Shown: piece after piece, positions 63,316 through 64,000 of the stretch
Layout of the letters: every line of letters starts with the position of its first letter
How positions within the stretch are numbered: position 1 is the stretch's first letter
Assembly: GCA_963576735.1 (NCBI GenBank)
Contig: OY755196.1
Location: 11,079,912-11,143,911 of the forward strand
Reading direction: 5' to 3'
Length of the DNA stretch: 64,000 nt
From: Bedellia somnulentella
Taxonomy: Eukaryota > Arthropoda > Insecta > Lepidoptera > Bedelliidae
Program-made: the position numbers and the translations under genes
The notes under the pieces: model-generated
What the model was told of the DNA's origin: nothing
The model's database searches: none
What the model saw: the letters and a program-made list of their open reading frames with translations, nothing else

Positions 63316-64000
63316 GTTATTGACATACTATTTAAAGAAGGAAAATTGAAAATATTCAAAGGAAATAACAAAATATTTGGAGAAAAAATTGGAAAATTAT
63401 ATGTATTGAAGTTTGAAATGATTAAATATAAAAATATTGAAAACTGCAACAAAGCAAATGTAAGTAATAATATATGGCATGAACGGCTTGGCCACTTGAA
63501 CAGAAAAAGCTTGAAATTGATGAACTTGCCTTGTAGTGAAGATATGTGTGATGCTTGCATGAGAAATAAAAGTACTAGACTACCATTCAAGCCTATTCTG
63601 AGAAGAGAAACAAAACAAGTTGGAGAATTGATACACAGTGATGTGGTCGGGCCAATGAGAACTGAAACTCAAGAAGGATATAGATACTTTCAAACAATTT
63701 TAGATGACTACTCTCACTTTTGTCAAACATATTTACTAAGGAACAAATCGGAAGCAGCGAATAACCTAAAAAATTATATAAACAATTTAGAGAGACAAAG
63801 AGCAATAAAAGTGAAGAGAATTCGATGCGACAACGGCGGAGAGTATACATCAAATGTTTTAAAACAATTCTGCACAGAAAAAGGGATACAGATAGAGTAT
63901 ACTTTACCATACAGTCCTCAGTCAAATGGGAAGAGTGAACGTATGAATAGGACAATATTTGATAAAGCTCGTACTATACTAGAAGAATCAAATCTACCCA
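63316..64000 (+). CDS. Ty1/copia GAG-pre-integrase and integrase (partial, open at window end)
   Basis: An open plus frame runs to the window edge. The zinc-binding HHCC motif is WHERLGHLN...CDACMRNKS. The integrase core follows: ELIHSDVVGPM (first Asp), TILDDYSHF, IRCDNGGEYTS (second Asp) and YSPQSNGKSERMNRTI (catalytic Glu). Spacing is normal and no stop is seen, so the integrase could be intact. Its left end is joined to RNase H-derived sequence in inverted orientation to the fragment at 63040-63276, so the element is rearranged. Confidence 0.85.

Overview
The window looks like lepidopteran nuclear DNA. It is AT-rich and intron-containing, and it is packed with short interspersed repeats, LINE, Helitron, hAT, mariner and PIF/Harbinger remnants of kinds common in moths and butterflies. 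One 200-base run of N at 40083-40282 is a scaffold gap. Host coding sequence is a small fraction of the 64 kb. All calls come from reading the sequence; no database was searched.

Host genes. (1) A divergent pair of paralogous genes for small secreted proteins: copy A on the minus strand (exons 3397-3453, 1162-1311, 21-167, running off the left edge) and copy B on the plus strand (exons 27920-27985, 28409-28570, 29329-29475, 31868-31944, probable last exon 32242-32323). Both have a signal-peptide exon, phase-0 introns, a matching second exon and a third exon of exactly 147 bases ending in the same kind of Cys-Pro motif. Copy B is surrounded by duplicated exon pieces: a partial exon 3 (30853-30972) and a tandem array of about 182-base units that contain the last exon (32170-33130). 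(2) An intact single-exon gene on the minus strand (50669-51790) for a CDP-alcohol phosphotransferase, best matched to insect ceramide phosphoethanolamine synthase. (3) One Walker-A exon of a DEAH RNA helicase resembling DHX35 (56182-56447, minus) with two decayed partial copies beside it. (4) A small three-exon gene for a 66-residue basic protein (62025-62494, minus).

Mobile DNA. Three short-repeat families fill most of the rest. Family M (about 250 bp) starts near GCCGTGTAGTGTCGG and ends GCCGTGAGTATATGTATG; its 3' end is shared with RTE-like LINE fragments in this window. Family A is a tRNA-derived SINE of about 430 bp with a TATGTTATG tail. Family B carries a cloverleaf-like tRNA segment and often appears as a head-to-head fold-back pair. 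Larger elements are a LINE with a 1226-codon ORF (35968-39799), a second LINE split by a SINE and a hAT element (9.6-13.1 kb), two hAT elements with 8-bp target duplications (9620-10753, 14072-14878), a mariner-type element with TA duplications (29830-30834), a Harbinger-type element with TAA duplications (45055-46724), a decayed DDE transposase gene with a C-terminal PHD finger (33340-35870), deleted Helitron genes around a 145-bp tandem array (40.4-41.95 kb), a HARBI1-like pseudogene pair (59.3-61.7 kb) and rearranged Ty1/copia pieces at the right edge (62615-64000).

The host genes show no sign of working together. The main biology is repeated exon-scale duplication next to transposons, and deep nesting of elements that can be ordered in time from their target-site duplications.
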